Of a DNA stretch of 64,000 nt, positions 47,493 to 60,500 are shown one piece after another. Below the pieces are notes generated by a model. That model was not told the origin of the DNA, ran no database searches, and saw only the letters and a list, made by a program, of their open reading frames with translations. Source of the stretch: Scortum barcoo (Eukaryota; Chordata; Actinopteri; Centrarchiformes; Terapontidae). Position 1 is the first letter of the stretch. Each line of letters starts with the position of its first letter. The stretch is from the NCBI GenBank assembly GCA_023238725.1, contig CM041540.1, positions 5,028,708 through 5,092,707 of the forward strand. The letters run 5' to 3'. A program made the translations under genes and the position numbers.

Positions 47493-50400
47493 TCATAGCA
47501 GGTTGGGGAGGTAAAGCGAGCAGAGCAGCATGTTCTGTCCCAGAGCCGGGAAGCGCCTGAAGGCCTCCCAGGCGTCAGAGAAGATGTTGTACTTGAGGAA
47601 GACGCGGTGCTCCAGCCTGGTGGGCAGGCTCACGTCCCGGCTCATGATGTAGATGCCGTCATTGTGCAGCGTGCACGTCAGGTTCAGGCCTGACTTGGAC
47701 GTGTTCTCCTTCAGCTGGATCCACTCCCCCGTGGTGACGTTGTAGGACTGCACCGTCAGCACGTCCTCCGTCTGGCTGGGACGTCGCTGCCGCTGGCCCG
47801 CCTCCAGCTCGTGGGTGTAGCCGCCCACCAGGTAGATGGTGTCCTCCACCGAGAGCATCTGCTGCTTGCGGATGTGGGCCGGACAAGAACGAAACACCGT
47901 CCAGCTGTCAGACGTGGGGCAGTATCGGAGGACATTCGTGTTCCTGTCTGTCAGACACAGAAAATGAAAACAACTCAAAAGGAGCAAGACGGGGAAACTT
48001 ATTTCTTCTCATTGTGGCGTACACAATGAAATCAGAGGTTTTTCAGCTAAAATGTAAATATATATTTATATCTGAAAAACAAATTCAGCTAAGTGCACGG
48101 TCTATTGAATGACCGGGGGAGTGAAAACAAAAGTCAAATGGAGACAGCTGTGCAGGCTAAGAGCTGCTGGGACAAAAGCCAGGGCTTGATCAACCCTGGT
48201 GAGGACGTCTGGGTGACGGTGTCTGATGCTGAAAGACCTGAAACACCCAAGTGTTGTTTTAGGAGAATATTAACTGTAAATTAAAAAAAAAATTACCCAG
48301 AAAACATGCAGAAAATGAGGAGGTAATTCAGGAGGTAAAGACGTAGTGCCTGCAGTCTTCCTGTCAGGACGTGTTCAACAACCTCCACCAGTTCATACAA
48401 CCATATATGTAGCCTGAGAGGTAAACTCAGGGCAAAAAAATAAACATGATTTGCTACTTTATTTGTGTGAGCATACTGCAACTCTGATCAACATTTCTAT
48501 CAGCTCAGAGTTTCTCTCATCTGGCAGAAGATAATATTAAGAGAGATGGTAGGGAGGAAATAAAACTGTATAAGGGATGGTGGACAAATAGACACCCCCC
48601 TGTCCTCAGTGGAAAATATGCCCTTGGGCAGCAATAACTTCTGTAACATCCTGTGCTCCCACCAAGGCCCTTATAATTGAAGTTGTGTAATAATAATACA
48701 CGACACGGTGTCCTGATTATGAAAATAACACAGACATTGGCAAAGAACGCCTCAATGAAAAGCAGAGACGGTAACCTCTAAAAATACAGCGTTTATATTA
48801 TTATAAGAGGAGGAAGGGACACTCTCCAATCAGCAGGTCGACTCTGGGTGACAAATCCACGGAGATGAATGAACTCTTTAAGATAGAAAAACGTATTTTT
48901 TTGTGAATGTCCGTCATCTTTGTGTTATTTTACTTATCACTTGTCACTCCTAAACTTGCGACCATGAATGAACAGGCTCAGTGTGGACATAACTGATGGG
49001 CACTTCAATGAATTAAATTAAAACACCCACTTTTTCATCCAGCGTCACTTTAATAACAACAAAATTAGGTGACTTAAGAGTTTTGGCATATCTAGAAATA
49101 CTTTATTTAATTTTTATTAGTGCAATATTAAAAGTCTTCTTAGTAGCTGTAGTGGTAGTAACCTGTCTGTTTTTGCTCAGAGGTGATGTTAAAGCATCAG
49201 CCACACCTGGGGAAAATATTAGAAAAACAACAGGAGCAAGTGGCCATTACTGTTTTCATGTGTCCTGTATATACTGCTTGTATGTGTGTGTGTCAATCTG
49301 ATGTGAAAAAACTCAACCTCAAAAAACATGAAAATAATTAGTTATTTCACCCCTAAAAATCCATGCGTACATAATTTTGATGACAGAAATACAAACCACA
49401 GAACAAAAGTGATAGCGTGTCTGTATGTTTATGTGCATTGGTGGCCTTTTAATGCACGTGACAATAAATACTTTGAATCCTTGAGTTAAACCAACCTCTT
49501 GAAGTGTATCCACCCATGACGTAGATCATCCCCTGGCATTCGCAGGCCGAGAACTCAGCCAGCGTGTCGGGCATCGAGGACACGCAGGTCCACCAGTCCT
49601 GTTCTGGGCTGTAACACTCCACCGTGCCCAGACACTGGCCTCCTACAGCGTACAGCTTCCCTTGAACTGCCAGCAGCTTGAAGTTGGACCTGATGGAGAG
49701 CACGCAGTGAGTTCATGTGAATTTTGATTTATTGGGTGGGCAAAACCTGGATGAGTGGAGGAAAGAGATGGACAAGATAAAGGAGGAGGATAAAAAAATA
49801 AACCAAGCCTGGACCGTTAAACACACTACGTGGGCCGTTCACTGTTTTCAGACCTGGTGCAACTGTTAATTTTAAAACAGTCCCTAAATTGGAGCTAAAC
49901 CAGACTCTCTGTCGTTTTATGCCACTGCTAAAAATGGAAAGGTGAGCCCCAAGTGGGGTATTGACTTTTGCAGGGTTGGCTTTAATTTACCATCAAGCAG
50001 CAGACTGGTGGGACTGGTACTATCTGTTTTATATAAATAAATAGGCCCACTGATCATAATTGTAACGTAATGCAATGAGTGGTGCCATGCAAATGTAACA
50101 TTAAATAACATTAGTAACATTAACAGAATAAAGTACCCACAAAATAAAAATAAATAAACTGTAGACAAAACATTATATTGACAAAATTATGCAATGTTCT
50201 TTACAACATCATGATTGACAGCTGTCAATTACAGTGAAGTTGCCATGGAGGCACCTGCATATGTCTTTTTAGGAACTGAACATCAAGAGAAGACATAACT
50301 TTAACTTTAGCAGGTGATCATTACAGTTGTTGATTACTGATGAGTTGGGCAGTGTATGCCCTCCATACCACTACTCTGGCTCCAAATGACATCACCAGGG

Positions 50401-51511
50401 CAAGATGGTTGGATATTTTGTCTCACTTTTATAACATGGGAGAAGGTGGAGGATCAACGACCATCTTCACATACAGCCAATGATTTCAAAATGTCGGATT
50501 TTAGTGTGCATTTTGATTTACTTGGTGAGCTAAGCCTGGAAAATGCTCTTTTTTCCCAACAGTTCCAAACAGGGCTCAGCCAATTTGGAACGCCGTCCTT
50601 GATTGTGATTGGCTGAGCTGCGTTCGAACTATCAAGGATAGTTCGATTCCTTAATTGTGATTGGCTGAGCCGCGTTCGAAGTTGTTATAAACCGCTCTCG
50701 TTGTCGCCTGGAGGGGAAATGTGTGGATGTGGATCTGGATCTGGTCGTACCTCTTCTGGTTGAGCGGGGCCACCTGGCTCCACTCGTTCCTGCAGGGGTT
50801 GTAGCAGTGCACGGCGGAGATCTCCTGGCTCGTCGTCCTGTACCCCCCCACGATGAACAGGTAGTTGTCGAGGACCGCCGAGCCGTACCCCCTGACGTTG
50901 ATCATGTCCGGGGGCAGGTTGTTGGCGAGCGGCTTCCAGCGCTGCTCCGCCTCTCCGTACCTCAGCATGGACCAGGGCTCGTCCTGGTCCGGCACGTCCA
51001 GGGAGAGGCAGGTGAAGTCCCCGATGGCGACCAGGGTGGCGGCGCCTTTCATGCGCATCTCCTTGACCTCCTGCCGGACGGCCGCGGGGAGGCTGCTGAA
51101 CTCCGGCCGCCGCAGCATGGGGTGATAGTACCAGCTCAGGTACTTGAGGCAGGCGTGGCGCAGCTCCAGAGTCCCGTACACCTCGGAGAGGCTGAACAGC
51201 GCCACGCAGTTGTCCGGCCGGATCTCCGAGGTGAGGAGCTTGAGGATGGGGGTGACCTGCAGGAAGGAGGCGGTTTCGATCAGGTCCTGCAGAGTCTCGT
51301 TGACCACTTGGACCTTGGAGGTGTTGATGAACTCCAGGACCAGCTCCAGGCCGGGCACGCTGAGCCCCTGCAGCTGCACCGAGTCCTCCGTGGACTCCCT
51401 CATCCCGGAGCGGTACAGCGCACGGAAGTAGTCGCTCTTCTCGATCAGCTTCTTCTTGTTCACCTGGTAAGTTTTGTCCTCCACGACGATGGCGATAATC
51501 TGGTCGGACAT
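47493..51511 (-). CDS. klhl42: Kelch-like protein 42 (KLHDC5)
   Basis: This is the substrate adaptor of a CUL3 ubiquitin ligase; the mammalian protein targets the microtubule-severing katanin subunit p60. Exons on the minus strand are 50751-51511, 49496-49689 and 47493-47947. All phases close, giving 469 residues (human about 505). The order is BTB (KKKLIEKSDYFRALYRSGMR, about residues 10-110), BACK, then Kelch repeats (NYLFIVGGYRTTSQEISAVH; LYAVGGQCLGTVECY; IYVMGGYTSR; IYLVGGYTHEL), ending LYLPNLL and TGA. I chose the start MSDQIIAIVVED at 51511, as in relatives; an in-frame ATG 12 codons upstream (51547) would add MEEADWRAESFA. No break is seen. Introns are 1.06 and 1.55 kb. Confidence 0.95.
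50574..50680. repeat. Short repeat and palindrome cluster in klhl42 intron 1
   Basis: A 27-base unit with CCAAT-type core (ATTGTGATTGGCTGAG then YGCGTTCGAA) occurs at 50602-50628 and 50654-50680 with one mismatch. Between them is a palindrome, TCGAACTATC-AAG-GATAGTTCGA. An inverted GCTCAGCCAAT lies at 50574-50584. Confidence 0.75.
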
Positions 51512-52654
51512 GGCGAAGCTCTCTGCCCTCCAGTCGGCCTCCTCCACCGTTTACATTTCACCGGCGAGGGAGCTCCGAGGTCGGTCTATATATGGTCATG
51601 TTCGGCCGTGGAGCTAACTGCAGGCTGCGGACACACGCCGGTGGATAAACTGTCCAAAACCAGCTTTTCCTCGGGTTAACATCTCTCGACAACCCGTTCA
51701 AAAGTCGCCCCAGCGCCTAAATATGTTGCTCAAGTAGTTTATTTTATTTCTGTCGCTGGCTGAGGCGTTTTCCATCGCGTTTTCTGATCCCTTCGCGGTG
51801 CCGAGCTGTCAGAAATCTTCTGTTTTGATTCGCTATTTCCGGAACTCGCACTTCTTCGTGTGTTTATTTATGTAGCGCCGCTGCTCGCTGCTGCCACCCA
51901 CCGGTAATGTGTAGAAGTCTGTTCCCACCGTCCAGGTGTGTGTGTGTGTGTGTTTCTTTATTCTCAAGTAGAGGTAGCTAACTCTTAAAAATGACTTTTG
52001 GACTTTTATATTTGCTTAAACTGATCACTGACAGAAGTACATGAGACAGATCATCTGTGTAAATTAAAAAAAGCTGCTGCCTCTAAGACCAACAACAGAT
52101 AAACAACAACCAAGTGCCGAAGCAACAAGAAAACATCAGTTTACACCAAAAATAAGTAAACAGAATAAGCGAAATGGGGAAAACCAAGTTAAAAGAATTA
52201 CACAGAGCAATGCTGAGTGGAGGGTCCTTTGGTGGCCCCGTAATAATAATACTTAGGAGATTCTCCTAATCTTACCAACTGGTGCTGTAACGATGTGAAA
52301 CATTAAAATAATTAATCGTTGCCACTTTTTGGAGCTTCTGCTGGTGCAGCTTCTTCAAATGTCTGTAAAACCTGATTATAAGATGATAAGAACAGCCAGC
52401 TGACGTTAGAGAGATATATCTTTAGTTAGATTTATTTATCATTATAGAGTAGTATCACAGATACTTCCTTCATAATTGTTACCCAAAGCTGTGGAAGGCA
52501 CAGTGATGAATTTAAAAGCAAGCCAGGCTTCATATGGCAAGGCCAAATGTAATTTTAATTTCGATTATTTTAAAACTAATAAGACTCCCCTTTAGATGTC
52601 TTCATAAATGAAACTGTCCGATCACATAACCAGTTATTAATGCTCTTTTACTTT
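51512..52654. other. klhl42 promoter region and spacer
   Basis: GC-rich sequence up to about 51900 is likely the klhl42 promoter and 5' UTR (minus strand). Beyond this the spacer is AT-rich with no gene seen; a short GT run is at 51934-51952. Confidence 0.5.
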
Positions 52655-52877
52655 TGAGGAGACACAGCTGAGTTCATTAAACTGAAATAGTCAGAAGTCA
52701 TTTAAGGGTCAGTGGGTTAAATTCTGTGTTTGAACCCCTCAACTTATTAAGTTTTCATGTTTGTTGCTGAGAGCTGATTGTTGTGGCCTTTTTTCACTGC
52801 ACAGACATCAGCTGTCAGTCAAACATCATGGGTGGTGCGTTGGCATCTTCTCATTAGCTGTTATGTAAATGTATGAC
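52655..52877 (+). pseudogene. TRIM 3' end fragment (SPRY tail plus 3' UTR)
   Basis: On the plus strand it reads GGAGACACAGCTGAGTTCAT and on to TAG, encoding the TRIM ending DTAEFIKLK, then follows the 3' flank of TRIM copy 1 closely (ATGTTTGTTGCTGAGAGCTG; CATCTTCTCATTAGCTGTT). It is inverted relative to the two TRIM copies and isolated. It is an older fragment, since it carries several differences. Confidence 0.8.
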
Positions 52878-54299
52878 CTTTATAGATAACAAACATATCT
52901 TAATGTGGATGCAAAAATCATCACACACTTATCGTCTGTTCCTTATTTTTAAAAACCAAACTACATTTTCTTGCATGTAATCTTAGAGCAGCTCTGAGGC
53001 TCGCACTCCTGTCAGTGCAGAGTTATAATAAGCTCTGCAGGCCTCTTGTCTGTCTCCACCTGTCAGTCAAGATAACGTGGCGTCACAGTCTGAAGGTCCA
53101 GCTGAGAGAGAAGTAAATGCACCAATAACTCAATAGACTGTGGCAGGCTGTGGAGCCTTCAAAATAAAAGCATAGAGCTCGAGATGACTCATACTGCTGT
53201 GATGTCTCTGTCTGATATTGATCTGTTGTGTTCATCAGTCAGTGTTGTCCATCTGTTACGTGAGCAAAAGTCCTCCTGAAACTGCTGATGAATGAATTAA
53301 ACTGTTTGTCAGGATGCTGTGATGCGCTAACATTTTATTCAGTAGCCTCATTAGTGTCAATGTGTTTCATCTGTAATGAAATATAAAGGAGTTTTGTTTC
53401 TTTTTATTAGTGATACCATATAGTTTTTATTTTCAATTTTTAGAGTCACTTCATTGTCTATTACTGCTGTTTCTGTGGATAAATACTGCAAGGTGAACAT
53501 GTAAACTATCAGTTTATGTACTATAAATCTGTATATGCATGCAGATGTGAATTAAAGTAAGATATAACAAAACTAGAGTACGTCACAGTAACATTCATGT
53601 TTAATGTTGTGCATGGTCTCATATGAATAAAATCAAATGATAAACATTACAAAGCCTGTCTGTAATCTGAGCATATTCTCTTCTTTACTTTTTGCTTAAT
53701 TTGTCCCTAAAATGTCAGAAAATACTGACAAATGCTAATTTTAATCCATTTTAAGAGCCCAAGGTGAGTCTAATACTCAAATACATTCAGTATTTTATAT
53801 AAGCACCAAATTTTGACAGTTTGTCACAATCTGCAAATGATTTTTGCTTGAAACAATTTATTTATTGTCAAAATAGTTGCTCATAAAAAAGATCATTTCA
53901 GCAATTATTGTTAGACAAAAATCCACATCAGTTTAATAGTACCAAGGAACCAAACATATAAAAATAAACTCAATGGAACATAAATCAAAAGCATCAAAAG
54001 AAGAATATAAAGAAAAAAGCCTGCAGAATAAAAAATAAACATCATATTGGGAATGATCATAAGTAACAATAAGATAATAATCAATGTTAGTAATATGAAA
54101 TAAGAATAAAAGCATGAAACCTTATCTTTTATTAAAATCTTTATTCCCACTTTATTCTAGGGATGTTATTAATATTATCTATATTTTATTTAGCGATTTA
54201 TTGATTTAGTTTTTATATTTTATTTGATATGATAGTTTTATATTTGATTTTATATACTAAATTCCTCTATTTTTGCCTTTTAGTCATTGTTAGAAGGAG
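52878..54299. other. Intergenic spacer before elapor2
   Basis: AT-rich, no open frame of note. 52970-53300 has a moderately GC-richer patch that may be further relic sequence but is not recognised. Confidence 0.5.
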
Positions 54300-54529
54300 T
54301 CTGTGACTCAAAGAATGGACCCTTTTAATCTGAAAGCTGGGGCCGGAAGTGACATTCTCCCACTCCCCCCCACCCCTCTCTGTGCGTCCTGATGGGATGG
54401 ATGGTGTTGGGGGGAGGAGGGTGGTGTGAGTGAGAGACGGAGGCATCAATGACAGGGACTCCGCTCGGCCTCTTCCATGTTTGCGGCTGCAGGCAGCGGA
54501 CAGCCGGCTGCCTGTGATCCGAGCTGAGG
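54300..54529 (+). promoter_or_regulatory. elapor2: elapor2 promoter and 5' UTR region
   Basis: The sequence becomes GC-rich with C-runs (CACTCCCCCCCACCCCTC) just before the start codon. No TATA box is evident. The exact start site cannot be placed. Confidence 0.45.
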
Positions 54530-57500
54530 ATGCTGCAGCCGGGGTGGGCCTCCTGGTTCCCCCGCTGCCTCCTGCTCATCATCACCGCTCTCACATCATC
54601 AGTGTCCGCAAACAGAGACCTGCGGCCGTGCGATGAGGTGCGTGCTTTTTTACTCTTATTGTCATTATAATTATCATCTCCTAATATGCAGCTTCAGCAC
54701 AGGCGCTTTTTAAGATAATAATGCAGGTTTTTTTTTTTTTTTCAATCTTTATTCTAATTTAGACATTATTTGTTTATCTCCTCTTCCGATGCGGTGATCA
54801 AGTCAGGAAAATGGCCATGCATGCGAAAATAGGCGTCCAGATTACATCCAAAATGCTCCTCCTAATGCATAATTGTAATAATAATAAAAATAAAATAAAA
54901 AACACTGTTATAGCAAGTGTTTTTTTCCAGCTTTATGTTGGGTCTGTGCGCACACATGGTGCCGCTGATCGGCTTAAAATGCGCTTCATGCTGTCCAGAG
55001 ACGCGCTCCGTAACGAGATGACGCTCCTCCTGGCCTCCGTCCCCGCTCAGGCAAGCCACCTGTCGGCCAGCCGAGCCAGGATTACCCGCTGAGGAGGAGA
55101 GAGAGCCGGGCAGTGCTGGAAAGGGAGGGTGGGGGTGTTGTTTTTATCCAAGCAGCTCACAGTGTGTGGATCCATCATCATCGCCCTGAAAACAACCTAT
55201 ATCATTAGGTACAGGTTATTTAAGGGTTTTTTAAAGACTAAAGTGGGGATGTTACAGGATGTATGAAACCAAAGTGTCTTATCATCTTTTATACAGCGTG
55301 AAAAGCTCAGTTTTTTCCATACATTTGGAAAACATGGAAGCCAATGTCTGCCAATGTGAGGGGGATCCTGTAGAAACTTTATTTAAGTAATGACTTTTTT
55401 GAAATAGTATGTCATTATTTTGATATACTAAGTCATTATTTTGATATACAAAGTCATTATTTTGGCCGGTATTCACAATAAACACAGTCAAAACCATCGT
55501 CCAAACTGTCAAAATAAATGTAGAAATACTCATTTAAAAGTGAGAGTCAAATTTTTGCTCAAATGAAACTACTATTGATATCACACTATACTGAAAAGTA
55601 CCCAAAGTAAGTACTCATAATGCAAAGTAAGTATGTAAAAATGTATATTACTGCACTATAATCATTGCACATATTGGGTTTAGCTGCTGGGTTGCATATG
55701 AATTTCCCCCAGGACCAGCAGAGATGATCTTAAAGTATAATAGCACATTTTAATTTATCTTTTATGATGTTTTATATTATTGATCTGAATCTGCAAAAAC
55801 AACAAAAGTAATCAAATACATGTAATTGAGTAAAAAGTACAATGTTTGCCATTGAAATGTAGTGGAGAACAAAGAGCTGAAAATGAAAATACTCAAGTAA
55901 AGTACAGGTAACCTAAAACTCAGTTAATGTAATGTGAGTCACTGTCAAGAATGAAATTACAGCTGACTTTTCACTTCAAACATTCAAAAAGATCGGCCTC
56001 CATCTTTCCTATGTTGTCTGCACAAATCCTAAAACCGCCAGTCCCACAATCTTCTGACTCAGAGGATGGCTTGAATTTTATCCCTTGCATCCCCCCACAC
56101 CTCCAACCCTCTCTCTTCTTCCCGTCAGTTTCCATGACGACCAGCGTGAGTCACCCGGGAGACCAGCAAAACACATTAGCCCATGTCCTTTTTTTTTTTT
56201 TTTTTTATCAGTCTCACCTTTTCCCCCTCACTGTCAGCACATTAGTACAGACATCAGCCCTCTCGTCTTTGTTGTCCATTTGCACAGAAATCATCTCAGC
56301 AGAGGTTTGCCGAGTTACATGTTCTCTGCGTGTTTGTTTATGTGTGTTGGGGGGTGGCGGTGGGGGGGGGTCTTGCATCACGGATGACCGGTTTTGTCAT
56401 TGCAGAGAGGAAGGTTTTCATTTGAAAGAGCTTAAGCTTATCTATCCTGCACACACACACACACACAGCTCCCACATCTGCAAACCATCTCTGATTAATT
56501 CCCCTCCCCGCACACACAACGCAGGTCACTTATGATCGTTCCCGTTTAATTAGCCACTACTTAGATGTCGGCGCTCTGCTGCAAGCCAGCTGCCTGTGCA
56601 CTCCGATGGTTTGTCTGCCCAGCTGAACAGCAGCTTCGGGGGAGGGAGCTGGAGATCTGCCAGAGCGAGGCTTCGGACTCAGAGGAAGTCGAGTTAAAAG
56701 TATAAAGCAAGCACTGATCGGGGATTTTAAGGCTGCGTAAAGTAGTAAAGTCTGACATTTTGGTATTCATAGGTAAAACCAATAAGGGAGGAAAGTGCAA
56801 GACAATGAATGTAGGGCTGCAACTAATGTTTATATTCATTGTCAATTGATGTCGCTCATTTTTTCAGTTAATTGGTTTGTTATTTGGTCTATAAAATGTC
56901 CAAAAAATGTGAAAAATGTTAATTGTTATTGTTTCCCAAAGCCAAAGGCAACATCCTCAAATATCTTGTTTTTATCCACAACACAATGATGTTCAGTTAA
57001 CTGTCACAGAGGACTAAAGAAACCAGAAAATATTCACATCTGAGAAGCTGAAATCAGAGAAATTGGACTTTTAATCGACTAATTGTTGCAACTCTAATTC
57101 CATTCCTAACACTATTCCTAATGATATAGTGGATTTAAAGAACATTTTTCTGAAAATCATAATAAAACACATGCAATAAGCGAAACCGTTTGTAGGAGTT
57201 TTTCCACTTTTACTGAAGTGAGGAAAGAAACAATACTCAGTAACAGGATATAGTTTATACAGGAAAAACAGAAACAAACCGAGCAAACATGTTCAAATGT
57301 ATTAGGTTTTGTCGGTTTATTAATTAAAATAATATTATAATAAAACAAACTCTCAGCACTGAAACACTGAACACACACTCTCTTGTTCTGATGGAGCTTA
57401 AAAGCAGTCACAATAGGTCGCTTTGGACAAAATGTTCAATCAATCCAAATGATTGTGCGTAATGTCACGACCGGCCGTCCTTAAAAGAAGCGACTGTGCA

Positions 57501-60500
57501 GATGACCTGCCATCGCGCTCTTAATGGACCATTAGTGCTGCAGCGGTTGGTTGCCGTGGTGATCGGGTCAGCCTCCCACCCTCACAATGTCCCTTTTGTA
57601 TGAGCAGCTTTTTTTTTTTTTTACATGAAATTAGCTTCATCCGGATGCAGCGATGATGAGGGTTTTTTCTTGTGTGTACGTCTTTTTGTGTGATGAGCTT
57701 TATTAATGAAGGCTAAAACACACAATACCTGTGTTACAATGTATCTGTGTGTGTGTGTGCTTTGCAGACGGACTACTATTACCAGTACACAGAATGTGAC
57801 AGCACAGGGTCACGATGGAGGGTCGCCATCCCTCGCAACCCAGGCTCCTGCTCACACCTTCCACCTCCAACCAGAGGAACAGACTGCTGTAAGTGCTGCC
57901 GGTGTGTGTTTTAAGACATGGAAGAAAGCTGACTGGACTTGCTTGAGGTTCTTGAAGACAAAGGCTTCTTGATTTCTGAAGAACCAAATAAGGCATTCGG
58001 ACTAGAGATGAAACATCTTCAAGAACCTCAAGCAAGTCCAGTCGACTTTCTTCAAGCTCTTAGAAATGACCTGGATGACTCATGGTGTTCACCCTCTTTT
58101 TTCTCGCCGTGTCGCAGCTTTCTCCTGTCCGGCTGGGAAGTTTTTAGAGATGACCACGCAGCAGTGCACGCCGTGTGAAGCCGGCTCCTATTCGCTGGGC
58201 AGCGGCCTCCGTTTTGACCAGTGGGACGTCATCCCCGCGGGCTTCACCTGCCTGTCCAGCTTCTTGGACCCCGGGCCAAACGGAGAGGACATTCAGGCCT
58301 GCAACAGGTGACACAAACACTCCCGTTCCCACAGGTTAGACAGGTAAACACACGGTGTGGACTGCAGATGTGTTAGATTAAAATACATTGTACGACTATG
58401 TTTCATGTGTTTTGATGTTTTGCTGAGTGGGTTTTGTCCGTGCTGCAGCTCATCGTGGACGCCGCAAGGTGTGTATCTGGAGTCGAACCGCGATGAGTGC
58501 ACGGTGTCTTTGGTTTACGCCGTCCATCTGGAGAAACAAGGCTCCGTCTCCTTCACCTACCAGTACCCCGACAGCAACATCTTCTTCGAGTTCTATGTAA
58601 GCACCTCTAAATGCCTCTTTTACTACAATATATTCATTTGCCAACATATCAGGCTTCCTCTGATGTTCCTCCTTTCTTGTAGTTCGTAAAGAGGATTTTG
58701 TTATTGTTACTTTTTTACGCCACAGAAGAGTCGTAGAGTGTCTTGATTGTTTAAATGCTCTTTCAGGAGATCTTGTTTGTGTAATTCATACAAAAAGTGT
58801 AAAAACAGCAAGTTGTGTTTGGTGACCTCACAATGACGACAGGCCAGCTGGCTAGCTGGCTAGTTTGTTTCCCCCTGTTTCCAGCCTTTGTGCTAAGCTA
58901 AGCTAATGCACTCCTGGCTGTATCGTCATATTAAACTGACACATATGAGAGCAGTGTCGAATTCAAACCCACCTCGAGGAAGCGAATCAGCGTATCTTCC
59001 AAAATGTCAAACTATTCTTAGACAGAGGATATTTTGATCTAGCAGTGTCTCTTTCTAAGCATGAAAAGCTGAAGAAACTAATTATAACCAACATGAAGTG
59101 TCTCATTAAGGTGTTGGTCCACCACGTGCTTCCAGAACAGCTTCAGGTCTCTTTGGCATTGATTCTCCAAGTCTCTGATGAACACCATTCTTTCAAAAGA
59201 TGTTCCCTCATTTGGTGTTTTGATAATGTTGGTATGGACAGCGCTGTCTAACACGTTGCTCCAAAATCTCCCATAGCTGTTCAGTTGGGTTGAGATGTGG
59301 TGATTGTGAAGGCCATAGCATTTGACCCAAAAGGACCCAAAATGCTTCGCACCTATATGGCAGCATCTGCATTTGATGTTTCTCCACTCTTTTATTCAGG
59401 TTTTTCCTTTATTCTGTCACCCGTCTATACATATTAACTCAAAATATCCTCTATCTGCACTTTTTGTCTACAGGTCCTTGCCTTCAAAAATCCTAACATA
59501 CCCCAGTTTACAGAAGTAGCAAATGAATTAGTTTTTTTTCAGTTCATTTTTTTGTGGCTCATAACTGCCTTATCAACATATGTTCAGGTCCAGAACGAGC
59601 AGTGTCAGGAAATGGCCCAGGCCGATGACCAGAAGTGGATTAAAGACACTAACAATGGAGAATGGGGCACGCACACGGTGAGTATCTGCTCCTGCTTGTG
59701 TTAGCAGGGACAGTATTGCAGTTTGTGTGTGCTTCACTCGGTTGCGTGTCTTCTTTTTGTTTTTAGGTAAATTTGAAGTCCGGTATGAACATCCTGTACT
59801 GGAGAACCACTGGCATCGTGGTGGGAGGGAAGATGGTCAAACCCGTGCTGCTCAAGAACATCCAGATAGAAGGTAAGGTGTGACTCAAACACACAGAAAC
59901 GTGGAAATAAACTCCCAAGATCCCTTCCTAGATATTAATCGCTCTCTGCTTTTCATTCAAGATGAAAAAGATTAAAAAAATGTCTCGTGTGTGTGTGCGT
60001 GTGCTGCTGCTTTAGGTGTAGCCTACACATCAGAGTGTTTTCCGTGCCGGCCCGGCTGGTTCAGCCCGACCCCCGGCTCCTCGTCCTGTCAGCCCTGTCC
60101 CAGCAACACCTTCTCCATAAAGGACGCGTCCTCCTGCACACCCTGCCCCGAACACCACTACTCACGTATGTAACAGCAGCATGAAACTGTCAAAAAAAGC
60201 TCCTCCTCAGACTAGTTTCCTCAATTAAAACTTCTACGAGCCCTGAAGTGCAAAAAATGTATGTACTTTACTTATTTAATTATTGAATTATGGTGTTTAA
60301 TATCAAATTATGACAGTAGGTTAAGGTCAAGCTTCATTGTGCATGGTCCACACACAGAATAAATATAAATAGATATTAAATTATTTTAACATAGAATAGA
60401 GTAAAACAATAGAATAACCAATGAAACAGAACAAAACAAATAAAAGAAGAACCAAAAAAGGAGAATTAAACTACATTTACAACTGTAAATGTGAATATAG

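Larger units (their letters stand above)
55093..57767. other. elapor2 intron 1, repeat-bearing
   Basis: Large first intron (54638-57767). It holds a second GGAAGCC-type MITE-like piece (55330-55480), ACTCAAGTA-type repeat (55560-55920), a (CA) run (56449-56467), poly-T runs and a MITE-like repeat (56812-57103). No coding exon recognised. Confidence 0.6.

Noticed and set aside
48093..48284. Small + frame in klhl42 intron 2
   Set aside because: No recognisable domain, no splice or start context, and it is antisense to an intron of a well-supported gene.
50723..51679. 318-codon open frame on + opposite klhl42
   Set aside because: It is the antisense of the GC-rich first klhl42 exon, with low-complexity residues and no family resemblance.
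55951..56535. 194-codon open frame in elapor2 intron 1
   Set aside because: It runs through poly-T (poly-F), GTGG and CA repeats, with no conserved pattern.
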